Source: Desulfovibrio sp. JY (GTDB lineage: Bacteria; Desulfobacterota; Desulfovibrionia; Desulfovibrionales; Desulfovibrionaceae). Taken from it: a stretch of DNA of 64,000 bases. The stretch is from contig CP082962.1 in NCBI GenBank assembly GCA_021730285.1, positions 4,535,501-4,599,500 of the forward strand. The letters are read 5' to 3'. Every line of letters starts with the position of its first letter. Position 1 is the first letter of the stretch. Below, one piece after another: positions 52,053 to 61,792 of this stretch. The position numbers were made by a program, and so were the translations under genes. The notes beneath the pieces were generated by a model that saw nothing but the letters and a program-made list of their open reading frames with translations, had not been told where the DNA came from and searched no databases.

Positions 52053-53719
52053 GCCGCGCAGGCGCAGGCCGCCAGAGGCAGGCGCACGGTGAGGCTGGTG
52101 CCGGTCGCCGCCTCGGATTCCCAATCGATGGTCCCGCCATGGAGCCGGGCCACGGCCAGGGCGTTATAAGCGCCAAGGCCGGTGCCGTCCTTCTTGCCGC
52201 TTGTCGCGTACTTGGTGAAAAAACGCGGTCGGATTTCCGCGGGTATCACGCCGTGGTTGTGGATCACGATCTCGGCCCATGTCGGCGTGGTCGCAAGCGT
52301 CAGCCGCACCACGGTCCCGGCCGGAGCCGCTTCCAGGGCGTTGGTGAGAAGATTGGAGAAAAGCAGGGCCAGCAAGTCCCGCTCCCCCGCGACCAACGGT
52401 CCATCCCCACCGTCGTCGAAACCCTCTCCGGTGAGCGTCAGGCGCACCTGGCGGGCATGGGCCAGGCTGGCCGCCTCCCGGGCCATGCCCGTCAGCGCCG
52501 GGGCCATCGCCACCAGCTCCGGCCGCAGTTCGTAGCGCCCCTGCTCGATTTTTTGCAGGTCGAGGTTGCGCCCGACCAGCGTGTAAAGGCGCTCGGCCGT
52601 CTCGCGGATCACCTCGGCCATCTCCCGGTATTCGTCGCCGAGCCCGGCTCCGACCAGATGGTTGGCCAGACCGGTAATGCCGGCCAATGGCGAACGCAGG
52701 TCGTGGCGCAGCACCTGCTCGGCCCGTTCCCTGGCCTGCTCGGCCCGCACCCGGTCCGTGACGTCGTGGATGATGGAGAAAAGGAGCGTGCGGCCGGCGT
52801 AGGCAACCGGCCCCGAATACACCTCCACCTCCCGCAACTCGCCCCCGGCCAGCCGGTGGGTGAAATGGAAAACGCCCTGTCGCCCGTCCCTCGCCGCCCG
52901 CATGTGCGCAAGCGCCTCCTCGGGCCGGCACGTGTTGATATCCCAGATGGCCAGCCGGCGCAGGGATTCAAGGGGATAGCCGTAAAAGGCGCAGGCCGCG
53001 GGATTGGCGTCCACGATGCGGCCCGTGACCGGATCGATCAGCAGCTTGACGGCGATGTTGGTGAAAAAGACGGCCTGGTAGAGCGCCTGGGCTTCGGCCA
53101 GGGCCTGCTGCGTCTCCTGTCGGGCCAGCAGCACGGCCACGCCCTCGGCCAGCCGCTCCAGGCCGGCCACGGCGGCCGCGTCCAGCTGATCGGGCCGCCG
53201 GTCGTTGATCTGGAGCAGCCCGAGGATGCGGCCGCCGGCGCGAAGCGGAATCAGGGCGACGGTTTCATAGCCGGCCGCGTTGCAGCGGTTGCGTATGGCC
53301 GGCGGCAGGTCCGCAGCCTCGGCCTCGGCCAGAAGACGGCTGGTCGAACCAACGAAAAAGGAGCCCTGGGACGTGAAAAAAGGCAGGGAGGGATCGACGC
53401 GACCTTCGATGACCGCGCCGCACATGCACTCCAGCACGGCTCGGCCGGCCGGGGTGCGCGCCACACGGCCGTCGACGTTCCTGGCGCACAGTTTCGACTC
53501 GGCCAGCACGAAGGCCTCGGGAAAACCCGAGGTGGTGTAATAGGGAAAATCCTCGCCCCGGGCCAGACGTACGCCCACGGCCTCGCAGCCCGTCCAGCGG
53601 CGCAGCAGGCCGAGCAGCACCCGCAGCAACGCCTCCCGGTCGGCCATGGCCCCAAGCAGGGCCACGGCTTCGTCCAGCCCCGTCATAAGCGAGCGGTGCG
53701 ACTCCGGTTCGGCGGTCAT
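52040..53719 (-). CDS. GAF-PAS sensor histidine kinase
   Basis: 559 residues, cytoplasmic. GAF domain at about 10-185 (with ARNVDGRVARTPAGRAVLECMCG), PAS at about 190-315, then a kinase core: VLRHDLRSPLAGITGLANHLV with the phospho-His, N box LFSNLLTNALEAAP and GTGLGAYNALAVARLHGG. The ATPase part is close to that of the PAS kinase at 41516. It is the last of four signalling genes downstream of hmcF; no receiver domain is fused to it. Confidence 0.87.
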   Translation of the reverse strand: MTAEPESHRSLMTGLDEAVALLGAMADREALLRVLLGLLRRWTGCEAVGVRLARGEDFPYYTTSGFPEAFVLAESKLCARNVDGRVARTPAGRAVLECMCGAVIEGRVDPSLPFFTSQGSFFVGSTSRLLAEAEAADLPPAIRNRCNAAGYETVALIPLRAGGRILGLLQINDRRPDQLDAAAVAGLERLAEGVAVLLARQETQQALAEAQALYQAVFFTNIAVKLLIDPVTGRIVDANPAACAFYGYPLESLRRLAIWDINTCRPEEALAHMRAARDGRQGVFHFTHRLAGGELREVEVYSGPVAYAGRTLLFSIIHDVTDRVRAEQARERAEQVLRHDLRSPLAGITGLANHLVGAGLGDEYREMAEVIRETAERLYTLVGRNLDLQKIEQGRYELRPELVAMAPALTGMAREAASLAHARQVRLTLTGEGFDDGGDGPLVAGERDLLALLFSNLLTNALEAAPAGTVVRLTLATTPTWAEIVIHNHGVIPAEIRPRFFTKYATSGKKDGTGLGAYNALAVARLHGGTIDWESEAATGTSLTVRLPLAACACAAQPG

Positions 53720-53797
53720 GCTTTTCTGTTAGCACCATCCGCCGGCCGCGCACAAGCCGTTCCCCGGCGGCCGCCCTCTTTTCCAGGGGGAAAACGC

Positions 53798-55753
53798 TCA
53801 GCCCTGCTCCACCGCCACTTCCGGAGCGGTTCCTTCCAGGGGGATCGGGTGATCGGGAATGCGCACGCAAAAGCGCGTGCCGACGCCTGGTTCGGAGGTC
53901 AGGTCGATGACGCCGCCGTGCTTGGCTACCATGTCGTGGGCGATAAAAAGCCCCAGTCCCGTGCCCTTGAGCCCCTTGGAGGAGAAAAAGAGCGTGAAGG
54001 CCTTTTCCCGGGTCTCCTGGTCCATGCCCATGCCGTTGTCCTCGATGTCGAAAACCAGCGTGGTCCCTTCGCGGCCCACCCGGTAGCGGATATGGTGTTC
54101 GGGCTTGTCCGTGTCGGCCAGACAGGCGTCCACGGCGTTTTCCAGGATGTTGACCAGGGCGGCCTGCAAATTGGCGGCGTCCACGGCCATCACGCCGAGG
54201 TCTTCGCCGATCTCGGAGGTGAGCGTCACGCCCTCGCGGGCGGCCTTGGGCGCCACGGTCTGGGCGACGCCGGCCGCGAAGGCGGCCACGTCCACGGTTT
54301 CCGGGGCCAGTTCCCGGGACTTGGCGTAGTAAAGGACGTTGAGCACCAGGTTGCGTACCCGGCCGACGAGGGTCTTGACCGCCTCGGCCGCGGCCTGGGT
54401 CTTGTCCGCGTCCCCGCGCCGCAGACCCGATTCCACCCGGTAGACCGCGCCCTCCAGCGCCGTGAGCATGCCCTTGACCCCGTGCGAGATGGACCCGAGC
54501 ATGAGCCCGAGCGAGGTGAGATGGCTTTGCAGCTGGCGGATGCTCGTGATGTCGGCCGACATCTCCATGACTTCGACCACGTTTCCGGCGGCGTTGCGGA
54601 TGGCGGCCGTGGAAATGAGCACATTGCGCTGGCGGCCGTCGCGGGTGGTGACGACCGATTCCTGGTAATGGGGCTCGCCGTCCTCGAAGGTGCCCATGGC
54701 CGGGCAGTCCGGGCAGGGTTCGCTGCGGTGCTTGAAGACGTCGTAGCAGGCCCGGCCCACGCCCTCGCCGAAGTCCTCCACCAGGCGGCGGTTGTTGGCC
54801 ACCACCTTGCCCGTGGCGTCGCGCACCGCGATATAGCAGGGCGTGGCGTCGAAAAGGTCCATGTACTTCTGCTGGGTGACGCGCAACTCTTCCTGGAGCC
54901 GCTTGATTTCGCTGACGTCCACGGCCATTTCCAGGACCAGCTCCACCTTGCCGTTGGTCGCGGCGATGGGCGAGGTGTGGACCATGACCGGCAGCTCGTT
55001 GCCGTTTTTGCACAGCAGGGTCTCGCGCGAACGCTGGCCCTTGCCTGTCTGGACGGTCTTCCAGATGGGCCCGTCGAAGCCCTTGAGCGCCTGTCCGACG
55101 TAGACCTCCCAGCTGTGGTGGCCGACCATGTCGCCGAGGCGTTCCTTGTAGAGCTGGTTGGTGGCCACGACCTCGAGGGAGGCGTTGTGCACGGCCACGA
55201 AGCACGGCATCTCGTTGAAATAGCCCGCGCCCTCGCCGAGATCGGCCGAGAGCCCGGAGATGGCCTGGCACATGGTCTCGGCCATCTGGCCGGCGGCCAG
55301 TTGCCGCTCCAGCTCGACCACCCGGGACGACTTCTCGCGCACAAGCTTTTCGAGATTCTGGGTGTACTGGCGCAGTTCGCGCCGCAACGCCAGCTTCTCG
55401 TCGATGCGCTTTAAGGCCGCGTCGAGGATGTCGTGGTTGATGGGCTTGGTGACGAAATCGGCGGCCTCGTACTGCAGGCAGCTTATGGCCAGGTCCATGT
55501 CGCCGTGCCCGGAGATCATGACGACCTCGGTGTCCGGGCTTCTGGCCTTGATGCGCTTTAAAAGCTCAAGGCCGTCCATGACCGGCATCTTGATGTCGGT
55601 CAGGACGATGGAGGGGGCCACCTCGTCGAACATGGCCAGCGCCTCTTCGCCGTTGGCGGCGGCGTGCACGGCGTATCCCAGATCCGACAGGAACAGGCCT
55701 AAAAACCTTCGGATGTCTTCCTCGTCGTCGACAAGGAGCAGGGTTTCGCTCAT
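53798..55753 (-). CDS. Receiver-PAS-PAS hybrid histidine kinase
   Basis: 651 residues. N-terminal receiver (Asp53 in VLTDIKMPVMDG), a coiled coil (about 120-165), two PAS domains (about 170-300 and 305-425), the second with CYDVFKHRSEPCPDC, then a kinase core with His in LGSISHGVKGMLTALEG, N box LVNILENAVDAC, and GTGLGLFIAHDMVAKHGG. The usual Glu after the His is replaced by Gly. A receiver in front suggests it is itself controlled by another kinase. It lies between the single receiver and the GAF kinase downstream of hmc. Confidence 0.88.
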   Translation of the reverse strand: MSETLLLVDDEEDIRRFLGLFLSDLGYAVHAAANGEEALAMFDEVAPSIVLTDIKMPVMDGLELLKRIKARSPDTEVVMISGHGDMDLAISCLQYEAADFVTKPINHDILDAALKRIDEKLALRRELRQYTQNLEKLVREKSSRVVELERQLAAGQMAETMCQAISGLSADLGEGAGYFNEMPCFVAVHNASLEVVATNQLYKERLGDMVGHHSWEVYVGQALKGFDGPIWKTVQTGKGQRSRETLLCKNGNELPVMVHTSPIAATNGKVELVLEMAVDVSEIKRLQEELRVTQQKYMDLFDATPCYIAVRDATGKVVANNRRLVEDFGEGVGRACYDVFKHRSEPCPDCPAMGTFEDGEPHYQESVVTTRDGRQRNVLISTAAIRNAAGNVVEVMEMSADITSIRQLQSHLTSLGLMLGSISHGVKGMLTALEGAVYRVESGLRRGDADKTQAAAEAVKTLVGRVRNLVLNVLYYAKSRELAPETVDVAAFAAGVAQTVAPKAAREGVTLTSEIGEDLGVMAVDAANLQAALVNILENAVDACLADTDKPEHHIRYRVGREGTTLVFDIEDNGMGMDQETREKAFTLFFSSKGLKGTGLGLFIAHDMVAKHGGVIDLTSEPGVGTRFCVRIPDHPIPLEGTAPEVAVEQG

Positions 55754-55831
55754 GAGGCTTCTCCGTCGCGCGGTCCAGACGTCCGGCCCGGCAGTGGGCG
55801 GGGCCGCCGGATGACGGCCCCGCGCCCATGG

Positions 55832-56191
55832 TTATTCGCCTATGGCTTGCGCAACCACCCGCAGCACCTCGTCGGCGTCAAAGGGCTTGCCGATGAAGGC
55901 CGCGGCCTTGGGGATGATGTAGGTCAGTTCCGTGTGGCCGGTGATGACGACAATGGGGATGGCGGCCAGGGACGGGTCCTTGCCGATGGCCCGGCTGACC
56001 CAGGGGCCGGTCTTGTCGGGCATCTCCACGTCCAGGGTGATGCAGTCCGGCCGGAGATCCTTTAAGAGCTCCATGGCCCGCTCCCCGCTTTCGGCGGTGA
56101 CGACCTCGTAGCCGTTGTCGGTAAAAAGCGCGTCCAGGTAGTCGCGGATATTGGGATCGTCGTCGACCGTCAGTATGGTTTTCTTGCTCAT
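55832..56191 (-). CDS. Single-domain response regulator downstream of hmc (Rrf1-like)
   Basis: 119 residues from the ATG at 56189-56191 with AAGGAG upstream. TVDDDP pocket, phosphoacceptor Asp54 in ITLDVEMPDKTGPW, Thr in VITGHT and Lys in FIGKPF. It has the position and type of Rrf1, the receiver protein after hmcF in Desulfovibrio vulgaris. Here a universal stress gene separates it from hmcF and no rrf2 follows. Orthology with Rrf1 is inferred. Confidence 0.85.
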   Translation of the reverse strand: MSKKTILTVDDDPNIRDYLDALFTDNGYEVVTAESGERAMELLKDLRPDCITLDVEMPDKTGPWVSRAIGKDPSLAAIPIVVITGHTELTYIIPKAAAFIGKPFDADEVLRVVAQAIGE

Positions 56192-56229
56192 GGCTCCACT
56201 TCTCCTTGTGCTTGCAAGGTCGGGTCCCG

Positions 56230-57177
56230 TCACGCCTCGGACGCTTCCGGCAGCTTGTCCGGGCGGTTGACGCTCACAACGGGACAGGTGGCGCGCACCA
56301 GGACCTGCTCCAAAGTGCTGCCGAAGGGACGCTCGTCGGGCCCCTCGTCGGGATCGACGTTCCGGGTGTGGTGGGCCATGACGATGAGGTCGGCCTGCCG
56401 TTCCCGGGCGAACTTGACGATCTCCACATAGGGCGATCCTTCCCAGACCTCAATACTGGCGCGCTTGGCCAGGTCGCCGAGTTTCGCGGCGTATTCGACC
56501 TGGATCTTGCGCCGGGCTTCGGCCAGCCGGCCCTCGATGCCCTCCTGGGTCAGCGCGATGGGCGACTGGAGCCGGTCGAGGTCCAGGCAGTGAAACAGAT
56601 GCAGTTCGCCGTCGACATCGCGGGTGATGCTCTGGGCGAGCTTGAAAGCCGACTGCGACGCCTTGGAGAAGTCGGTGGCGAACACGATGTTGGAAAACCC
56701 GCCCCAAAACGAGGCGGCCGGACGCGAGACGGTCAGGACCGGACAGCGGGCGGCCTTGGCCACCTTGCGGTGGGTGCCGCCGATGACGCCCCGGCGGTAG
56801 AAGCCGCCGACCTCGACGCCGGCGCGCCGGGCGCCCATGACGATGAGGTCCGCGTCCTCCTTGCGGGCGGCGCGCAGCACCTCGCGCGAGGGATTGCCCA
56901 CGGCGATCTCGATGCGGGCGTTCTTGCAGGCCGAGAGCTGGATGGCATAGGTGGTGCGCAGTTCCTCGCGCACGCCCTCCAGGTACTCCTCGTCGGGGTC
57001 CACTTCCTCGCCGGTGCGCACGTCGAGCACCAGGTTGCTGTCGCCCTTGCCCGGAATGCCCAGGCAATGGAACACCACGATCTCCGAACCGTAGCGGCCC
57101 GCCATATCGAAGGCCACGCGGGCGGCGCTGTCGCAATCCGGCGCGCCCGAAGTCGCAAACACTATCTTGCCAAACAT
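56230..57177 (-). CDS. Tandem universal stress protein (UspA x2)
   Basis: 315 residues with two Usp domains. The first starts MFGKIVFATSGAPDCDSAARVA and has LIVMGARRAGVEVGGFYRRG with an ATP-loop-like glycine motif. The second starts FSNIVFATDFSKASQSAFKLA and ends in LIVMAHHT...FGSTLEQVLVRATCPVVSV. It lies 57 bases after hmcF on the same strand. Usp proteins often sense ATP or redox stress; a role in tuning Hmc expression or activity is speculative. Confidence 0.88.
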   Translation of the reverse strand: MFGKIVFATSGAPDCDSAARVAFDMAGRYGSEIVVFHCLGIPGKGDSNLVLDVRTGEEVDPDEEYLEGVREELRTTYAIQLSACKNARIEIAVGNPSREVLRAARKEDADLIVMGARRAGVEVGGFYRRGVIGGTHRKVAKAARCPVLTVSRPAASFWGGFSNIVFATDFSKASQSAFKLAQSITRDVDGELHLFHCLDLDRLQSPIALTQEGIEGRLAEARRKIQVEYAAKLGDLAKRASIEVWEGSPYVEIVKFARERQADLIVMAHHTRNVDPDEGPDERPFGSTLEQVLVRATCPVVSVNRPDKLPEASEA

Positions 57178-57234
57178 ACCCGACCCCCATTACGCGTGAG
57201 AGGTGCGTTGTTCATTGCCGCGCCATCGTCGGTG

Positions 57235-58638
57235 CTATGCATCGCCATCGTCGTCCTTGGGTTTCAAGTGTTCCGGCACGACGACCATTTTAATGAGCAA
57301 CGGCTTGAGGAACGACCAGTCGATGCCGATGCGGTACTCTTCCTCCAGGTCCCGGATGGCGTCCCAGCAGTTGTGGCAGGGCGAGATGACGAGCTTGGCC
57401 CCGGTGGCGAGGATCTGGTCGCGCTTGGTCAAAAGCGCCTTGTTGCGCTGGGGACGGAACTTGCCGATGCCGTTGAACCCGCCGCCGCCGCCGCAACAGT
57501 AGTTGTGCTCCTTGTTGGGCGTCATCTCGCGCAGATAGCCGGGCTCGACGATGTAGGAGAGAATCTCGCGAGCGGTCTCGGCCAGGCCCCAGTTGCGCAC
57601 GTAGTTGCAGGAGTCCTGGTAGGTGACCGGGACCTTGATGCGCTTGGTGGGGTCGATTTTCAGCTTGCCGGTGCGCAGCGCCTCGGCCACCCACTGCACG
57701 TAGTGGATGTAGGGACGCGGCGGCTGGCCGTCGGGACGACCGGCCCAGTACGGGCCCTCGACGACGGTTGCCCGGTGGGCGTGGCCGCATTCCGTGCCGA
57801 TGACCCGCTTGGGGCGCAGGCGCTCGATGGCGGCGTAGACGTTTTGGACCTGCAGCTTGCAGGCTTCCCAGTCGCCAGCGAACATGGCCAGGCTCGTTTG
57901 TTCCCAGCCTTCCGAAGGCACTGTCCAGTTCTCCCCGGCGATATGGAAGAGGATGGCCGCCTCGGCCAGATCCTCGGGATAGTGCTTGGGCTCGCGGGCA
58001 TTGCACGTGTACATGATGTCCGCGTCTTCCTTGTCGATGGGAATCTCGAGACCGGGCCAGTCGTCCTGCTGCTCCTCGGCCATCCAGTCGCAGGTCTCGG
58101 TCCAGTCCTCGGTGGTGACGTCCATCTGGGCCCGGTAGACACGGTGCATGCCGGCCCCGATCTTGAGCTCCCAGGGCACGAATCCCTGGGAATAGAGCAG
58201 ACCGCGCAAATACCCCATCATGATGCCGATGTCGATGCCGTGGGGGCAGTACATGGCGCAGCGGTTGCAGCAGGTGCACTGCGACCAGGCCACTTCCATG
58301 GCGTGGCGCATGAAGGCGTTGTCCACGTCGCCCTTGCGCTTGATTATCTCGCCGAGCGTCGAATGGATCTTGTAGGACGGCACCTGCTCGGGGTTGCGGT
58401 CGTTGACGAGGTACAGGAAGCAGGAATCGGCGCACAGCCCGCAGCGGGCACAGACCGAAAGCCAAGTCTTCATGCGCGACTTCATGGTCTTCTGGATGGA
58501 GGACCACAGCTTTTCGCGGTCCACTTCCAGGGATTCCATCTCTTCGTAGTATTTCTTGCCGCGGGTGTCCGAAAGAAGCGCTTTTAAGGCCTCATCGGTC
58601 GTGATCGGCTGCTTGTTGCAATAAATACCTTCAGGCAT
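57235..58638 (-). CDS. hmcF: Hmc complex iron-sulfur protein HmcF (HdrD-like)
   Basis: 467 residues, cytoplasmic face of the Hmc complex. Two ferredoxin-type clusters ([12 protein letters not shown] and [14 protein letters not shown]) are followed by CCG domains like those of heterodisulfide reductase HdrD ([10 protein letters not shown] and [14 protein letters not shown]). It would pass electrons between the membrane module and a cytoplasmic partner. Last structural gene of the hmc operon, with GGAGAG upstream of the ATG. Confidence 0.93.
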   Translation of the reverse strand: MPEGIYCNKQPITTDEALKALLSDTRGKKYYEEMESLEVDREKLWSSIQKTMKSRMKTWLSVCARCGLCADSCFLYLVNDRNPEQVPSYKIHSTLGEIIKRKGDVDNAFMRHAMEVAWSQCTCCNRCAMYCPHGIDIGIMMGYLRGLLYSQGFVPWELKIGAGMHRVYRAQMDVTTEDWTETCDWMAEEQQDDWPGLEIPIDKEDADIMYTCNAREPKHYPEDLAEAAILFHIAGENWTVPSEGWEQTSLAMFAGDWEACKLQVQNVYAAIERLRPKRVIGTECGHAHRATVVEGPYWAGRPDGQPPRPYIHYVQWVAEALRTGKLKIDPTKRIKVPVTYQDSCNYVRNWGLAETAREILSYIVEPGYLREMTPNKEHNYCCGGGGGFNGIGKFRPQRNKALLTKRDQILATGAKLVISPCHNCWDAIRDLEEEYRIGIDWSFLKPLLIKMVVVPEHLKPKDDDGDA

Positions 58639-58674
58639 GGCTATTCTCTCCTTGGCGACGTGGCGTCGGCCTTT

Positions 58675-59352
58675 TTACCAGACGATGCCGCGGCCGCGCT
58701 GGCCGCCGCGCTTGACGCCGAAGTCCACCCCGATCTGGGCCCGGGAACAGAAGAACAACACCACATGGGAGAGCTTGGTGAACGGGATGGCGATAAGCCA
58801 GATCTCGCCCGTGACGATGTGGGCGAGCAGCCAGCCGGAATGGTCCCCGGACTGGTGGGCGGCGACGAACCCGGTCAGAAGCGGCGCGAGGCTGATGGCC
58901 ATGACCCACAGATCATGGGCGGTGGTGATGATGCGCACCTCGGGCAGGGCGAAGCGGCGCAGCAGGATGAAGACGCCGGCCGCCATGGCGAGGACGGTCA
59001 GGGCATCGGCCAGCCCCGCCGGCAGCGTGGGCCAGGAGAGGCCGAAGCGCTCGGACACCAGCATCACGTGGGCGAAGAGAAAAAGCGGCACAATGACCAG
59101 TCCCACATGCAGCAGGAAGAAGGCGGCCGTGTAGAGCGGCTTGAGCCGCCAGCTGCGCGAGCCATACGGGGTCAGCCAGTGGAAGATGGATTTGAGCGCG
59201 CCCTTGACGGCCAGCTCGCGGTAGTAGCCGTAGGGCACGCGGTCGAGCTGCCAGTCGAGGCCCCTCACGTATTTGACGACGCGCCAGGCGCAGCCGATGA
59301 CGAAGATGGCGAACGACAGCCACAGCATCGGACCCGTCAGGAATGCAAACAT
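58675..59352 (-). CDS. hmcE: Hmc complex membrane cytochrome b-like subunit HmcE
   Basis: 225 residues, about five membrane helices, similar to the gamma subunit of respiratory nitrate reductase (NarI-like). It keeps histidines suited to heme b (FHWLTPYGSRSW, FFLLHVGLVIVPLFLFAHV, TKLSHVVLF). It should link quinone and the membrane to HmcF. AAGGAG precedes the ATG. Confidence 0.92.
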   Translation of the reverse strand: MFAFLTGPMLWLSFAIFVIGCAWRVVKYVRGLDWQLDRVPYGYYRELAVKGALKSIFHWLTPYGSRSWRLKPLYTAAFFLLHVGLVIVPLFLFAHVMLVSERFGLSWPTLPAGLADALTVLAMAAGVFILLRRFALPEVRIITTAHDLWVMAISLAPLLTGFVAAHQSGDHSGWLLAHIVTGEIWLIAIPFTKLSHVVLFFCSRAQIGVDFGVKRGGQRGRGIVW

Positions 59353-59384
59353 GGTGATCTCCTTACCGTAAAGGTCCAGGCGGC

Positions 59385-59519
59385 CTAGTAGCGCCGATTG
59401 CGTTCCTCGCGGCCCGTCAGGAAGTGCCAGAAGCCGACGAAACAGATCAATAAGACGCCCATGAGCACATACGTAATGGTCTTGTTGTGCAGCATCAGGT
59501 CTTGCAAGGTGTTAAACAT
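59385..59519 (-). CDS. hmcD: Hmc complex small membrane protein HmcD
   Basis: 44 residues, starting MFNTLQDLMLHNKTITYVLM, one membrane helix (about 16-33) and a basic C-terminus ending RNRRY. AGGAGAA precedes the ATG. Size, position between hmcC and hmcE, and the single helix match HmcD of Desulfovibrio vulgaris. It is short enough to be missed by gene callers. Confidence 0.88.
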   Translation of the reverse strand: MFNTLQDLMLHNKTITYVLMGVLLICFVGFWHFLTGREERNRRY

Positions 59520-59539
59520 CGTATGGTTCTCCTCTCACC

Positions 59540-60712
59540 CTAGTGGGACGAGTCTTTGTAGGCCGGGTGGGCGTAGAAAATCGGCATGCGCGTGACGATG
59601 AAGCGGAAGGCCAGCACGCCGACGGTGACCACGAACAGCGAGATGATGATTTCGCTCACGCTCGGAAAGTAGCGCAGCGCGCTCGGCAGCTTCCAGTTGA
59701 AGGCGACCAGGCTCACGTCGAAGCGGTTCAGGATGATGCCGATGACGGTCCAGGGCGCGGCGATGCGCACCAGTCCGATGTTGCGGTCGCGGTAACCCAC
59801 GGCGTAGCAGTAGCACGGCAGCACCACGAAGCCGACGACCTCGAACAGCCACCAGGCGCCGAAGCCGGTGAAGAGGTAGTGCCAGCGGTTGTCCATGGCC
59901 AGGCCGATGAGCTTCATGGCCAGGTAGCCGGACATGATCCAGGCCGCGCCCTTGGCGAAGGCGAATTGCAGGTCCATGTAGTTGGCGTTGTAGTCGTCGT
60001 CCATCTTGTCATGGAAGTACCTGTGGGACAGCGTCCCCTCGAAGACGACCATGGACAGGCCGGCGAACATGCTCGACATGAAAAACATCACCGGCAGATA
60101 CGGCGTGTACCACAGGGGATGCAGCTTGGACGGGACGATCAGGTAGAGCGCGCCGAGCGAGCTCTGGTGCAGGGTCGAGAGGATGACGCCGAGGATGGTG
60201 AGCCCCATGGTCACCTTGATCAGCACCGTGCGGTACTTGTCGAACCCGCCCAGCCATTCCAGGGCGGCCGGCAGGTATTCGATAAAGAGCACCGTCAGGT
60301 AGATGAACACGCACAGGCCGACTTCGAACAGAACCGAGGTCGTGCCCTGGGAATAGAAGATGGGGTACGGCAGGCGCCAGGGACGGCCGACGTCGTAGCC
60401 AAGGGCGAAAACGACCAGGGCGTAGCCCAAAAAGGCCGTCAGGATGGCCGGACGCACGGCGGCGTGGAAGCGCTTGAACCCGAAGATGTAGCAGGCGGCC
60501 GAGGTGGTGTAGCCGCCGGCGGCCAGCGCCACGCCGCACAGCAGGTCGAAGCCGATCCACAGGCCCCAGGGGTTGTTGTCCGACAGGTTGGTGACCGCGC
60601 CAAGGCCCATGGTGAAGCGCATGATGGTCACCACGATGCCGGCGGCCAAAATCACGCCCGCGATGATGTTGAAGGGCGTGAAAAGCGAGTTTTTGGTGTT
60701 TTCCGTCGACAT
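59540..60712 (-). CDS. hmcC: Hmc complex integral membrane subunit HmcC (NrfD family)
   Basis: 390 residues, about ten membrane helices (for example FNIIAGVILAAGIVVTIMRF at the N-terminus). NrfD/PsrC-type subunits bind quinone and work with a four-cluster ferredoxin subunit, here HmcB, whose stop overlaps this start by one base. No heme ligands are expected in this family. It forms the membrane core of the complex. Confidence 0.93.
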   Translation of the reverse strand: MSTENTKNSLFTPFNIIAGVILAAGIVVTIMRFTMGLGAVTNLSDNNPWGLWIGFDLLCGVALAAGGYTTSAACYIFGFKRFHAAVRPAILTAFLGYALVVFALGYDVGRPWRLPYPIFYSQGTTSVLFEVGLCVFIYLTVLFIEYLPAALEWLGGFDKYRTVLIKVTMGLTILGVILSTLHQSSLGALYLIVPSKLHPLWYTPYLPVMFFMSSMFAGLSMVVFEGTLSHRYFHDKMDDDYNANYMDLQFAFAKGAAWIMSGYLAMKLIGLAMDNRWHYLFTGFGAWWLFEVVGFVVLPCYCYAVGYRDRNIGLVRIAAPWTVIGIILNRFDVSLVAFNWKLPSALRYFPSVSEIIISLFVVTVGVLAFRFIVTRMPIFYAHPAYKDSSH

Positions 60713-61764
60713 TACGCGTCCTCCCCGCCTTCGGATGTCTTGGCGGCCGCTTCCAGGGCCTTTTTGACCTCGACCTCGATGCGGCGCTTGCCGGCCACCT
60801 CGGCCTTGGTCAGCTCCTCGGCCAGCTTGGCCTCGGCTTCGGCGCTGGCCTTGGCGATAGCCGCCTCGACCGCCGCCTTCTTTTCTTCCTCGGCGATTCT
60901 GTCCTTGCGCTTGCTGACGGCGTAAAGCCCGGTCAGAAGCACCGGCCAGATGCCGACCACGGCCGGCACGGCGGTCAGGGCCCCGGCCGTCAGCTCCGGC
61001 GCGGGGGTCGTGCCCAGGTGCTCGTCCATGCCGAGGGCGGCGAAAGACGGCTTCGGCGCGATATACAGCCAGCTCGTGCCGCCCATCTCGTGCTCGCCGT
61101 AGACGTGGGACACGTATTTGTCGGTATTGGCCGTGATCCGGTCCCAGGCGATGTTGAGCAGGTCCCGACGACGGCCGAACTGCAAGGCCTCCTTGGGGCA
61201 GGCCTCAACGCAGCCGGGAAGCTTTCCTTCCTTGATGCGCGGGTAGCACATGGTGCACTTCATGACCCGCGGCGTCAGGGCCTTGTTGTATTCGTAGGCC
61301 GGGATGTTGAACGGACAGGCGACCATGCAGTAACGGCAGCCGACGCACAGCGAGGCGTCGTAGACCACCGCGCCGGTCTCGGTTTTCTTGAGCGCCTTGA
61401 CAAAGCAGGCCGAGGCGCAGGCCGGCTCCATGCAGTGGTTGCACTGGATCTTGCGGAAGACCGGATTTTCGCCGGCCTTCGGCGTGTATTTGTCGACCAC
61501 GGTGTAGGCCGTGGCGGTCGTGCGGCGCTCGGTGTCGAGCACTGTCAAGTCGTCGAACGGTTTGTCGGGTTTGGGCAGCTCGTTGACCGTGTTGCAGGCG
61601 GCCTCGCATTTGCGGCAGCCGATGCAGCGGGAGGCGTCGAAGAGAACCCCGAACGCATTGGGCAGGCCCGCCACATCCGCGGCGTCGGAAGCCTTGGCCT
61701 TGGTCCCTGTGGTCAGGGTCACCCCGGCCGCTCCCAAAAGGCCCAGAAAGTGTCTTCGTTTCAT
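60712..61764 (-). CDS. hmcB: Hmc complex iron-sulfur subunit HmcB
   Basis: 350 residues from the ATG at 61762-61764 (GAGGT upstream). The start [17 protein letters not shown] is Tat-like, so export with bound clusters is likely. Four cysteine clusters follow: [35 protein letters not shown] and CTMC...CVEACP, as in DMSO-reductase-type ferredoxin subunits. A membrane helix (about 255-275) and a charged Ala/Glu/Lys tail end the protein. It carries electrons from HmcA to the HmcC membrane core. Confidence 0.93.
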   Translation of the reverse strand: MKRRHFLGLLGAAGVTLTTGTKAKASDAADVAGLPNAFGVLFDASRCIGCRKCEAACNTVNELPKPDKPFDDLTVLDTERRTTATAYTVVDKYTPKAGENPVFRKIQCNHCMEPACASACFVKALKKTETGAVVYDASLCVGCRYCMVACPFNIPAYEYNKALTPRVMKCTMCYPRIKEGKLPGCVEACPKEALQFGRRRDLLNIAWDRITANTDKYVSHVYGEHEMGGTSWLYIAPKPSFAALGMDEHLGTTPAPELTAGALTAVPAVVGIWPVLLTGLYAVSKRKDRIAEEEKKAAVEAAIAKASAEAEAKLAEELTKAEVAGKRRIEVEVKKALEAAAKTSEGGEDA

Positions 61765-61792
61765 CGTATCGCGACCTCGTCTGTTTGGCGTG

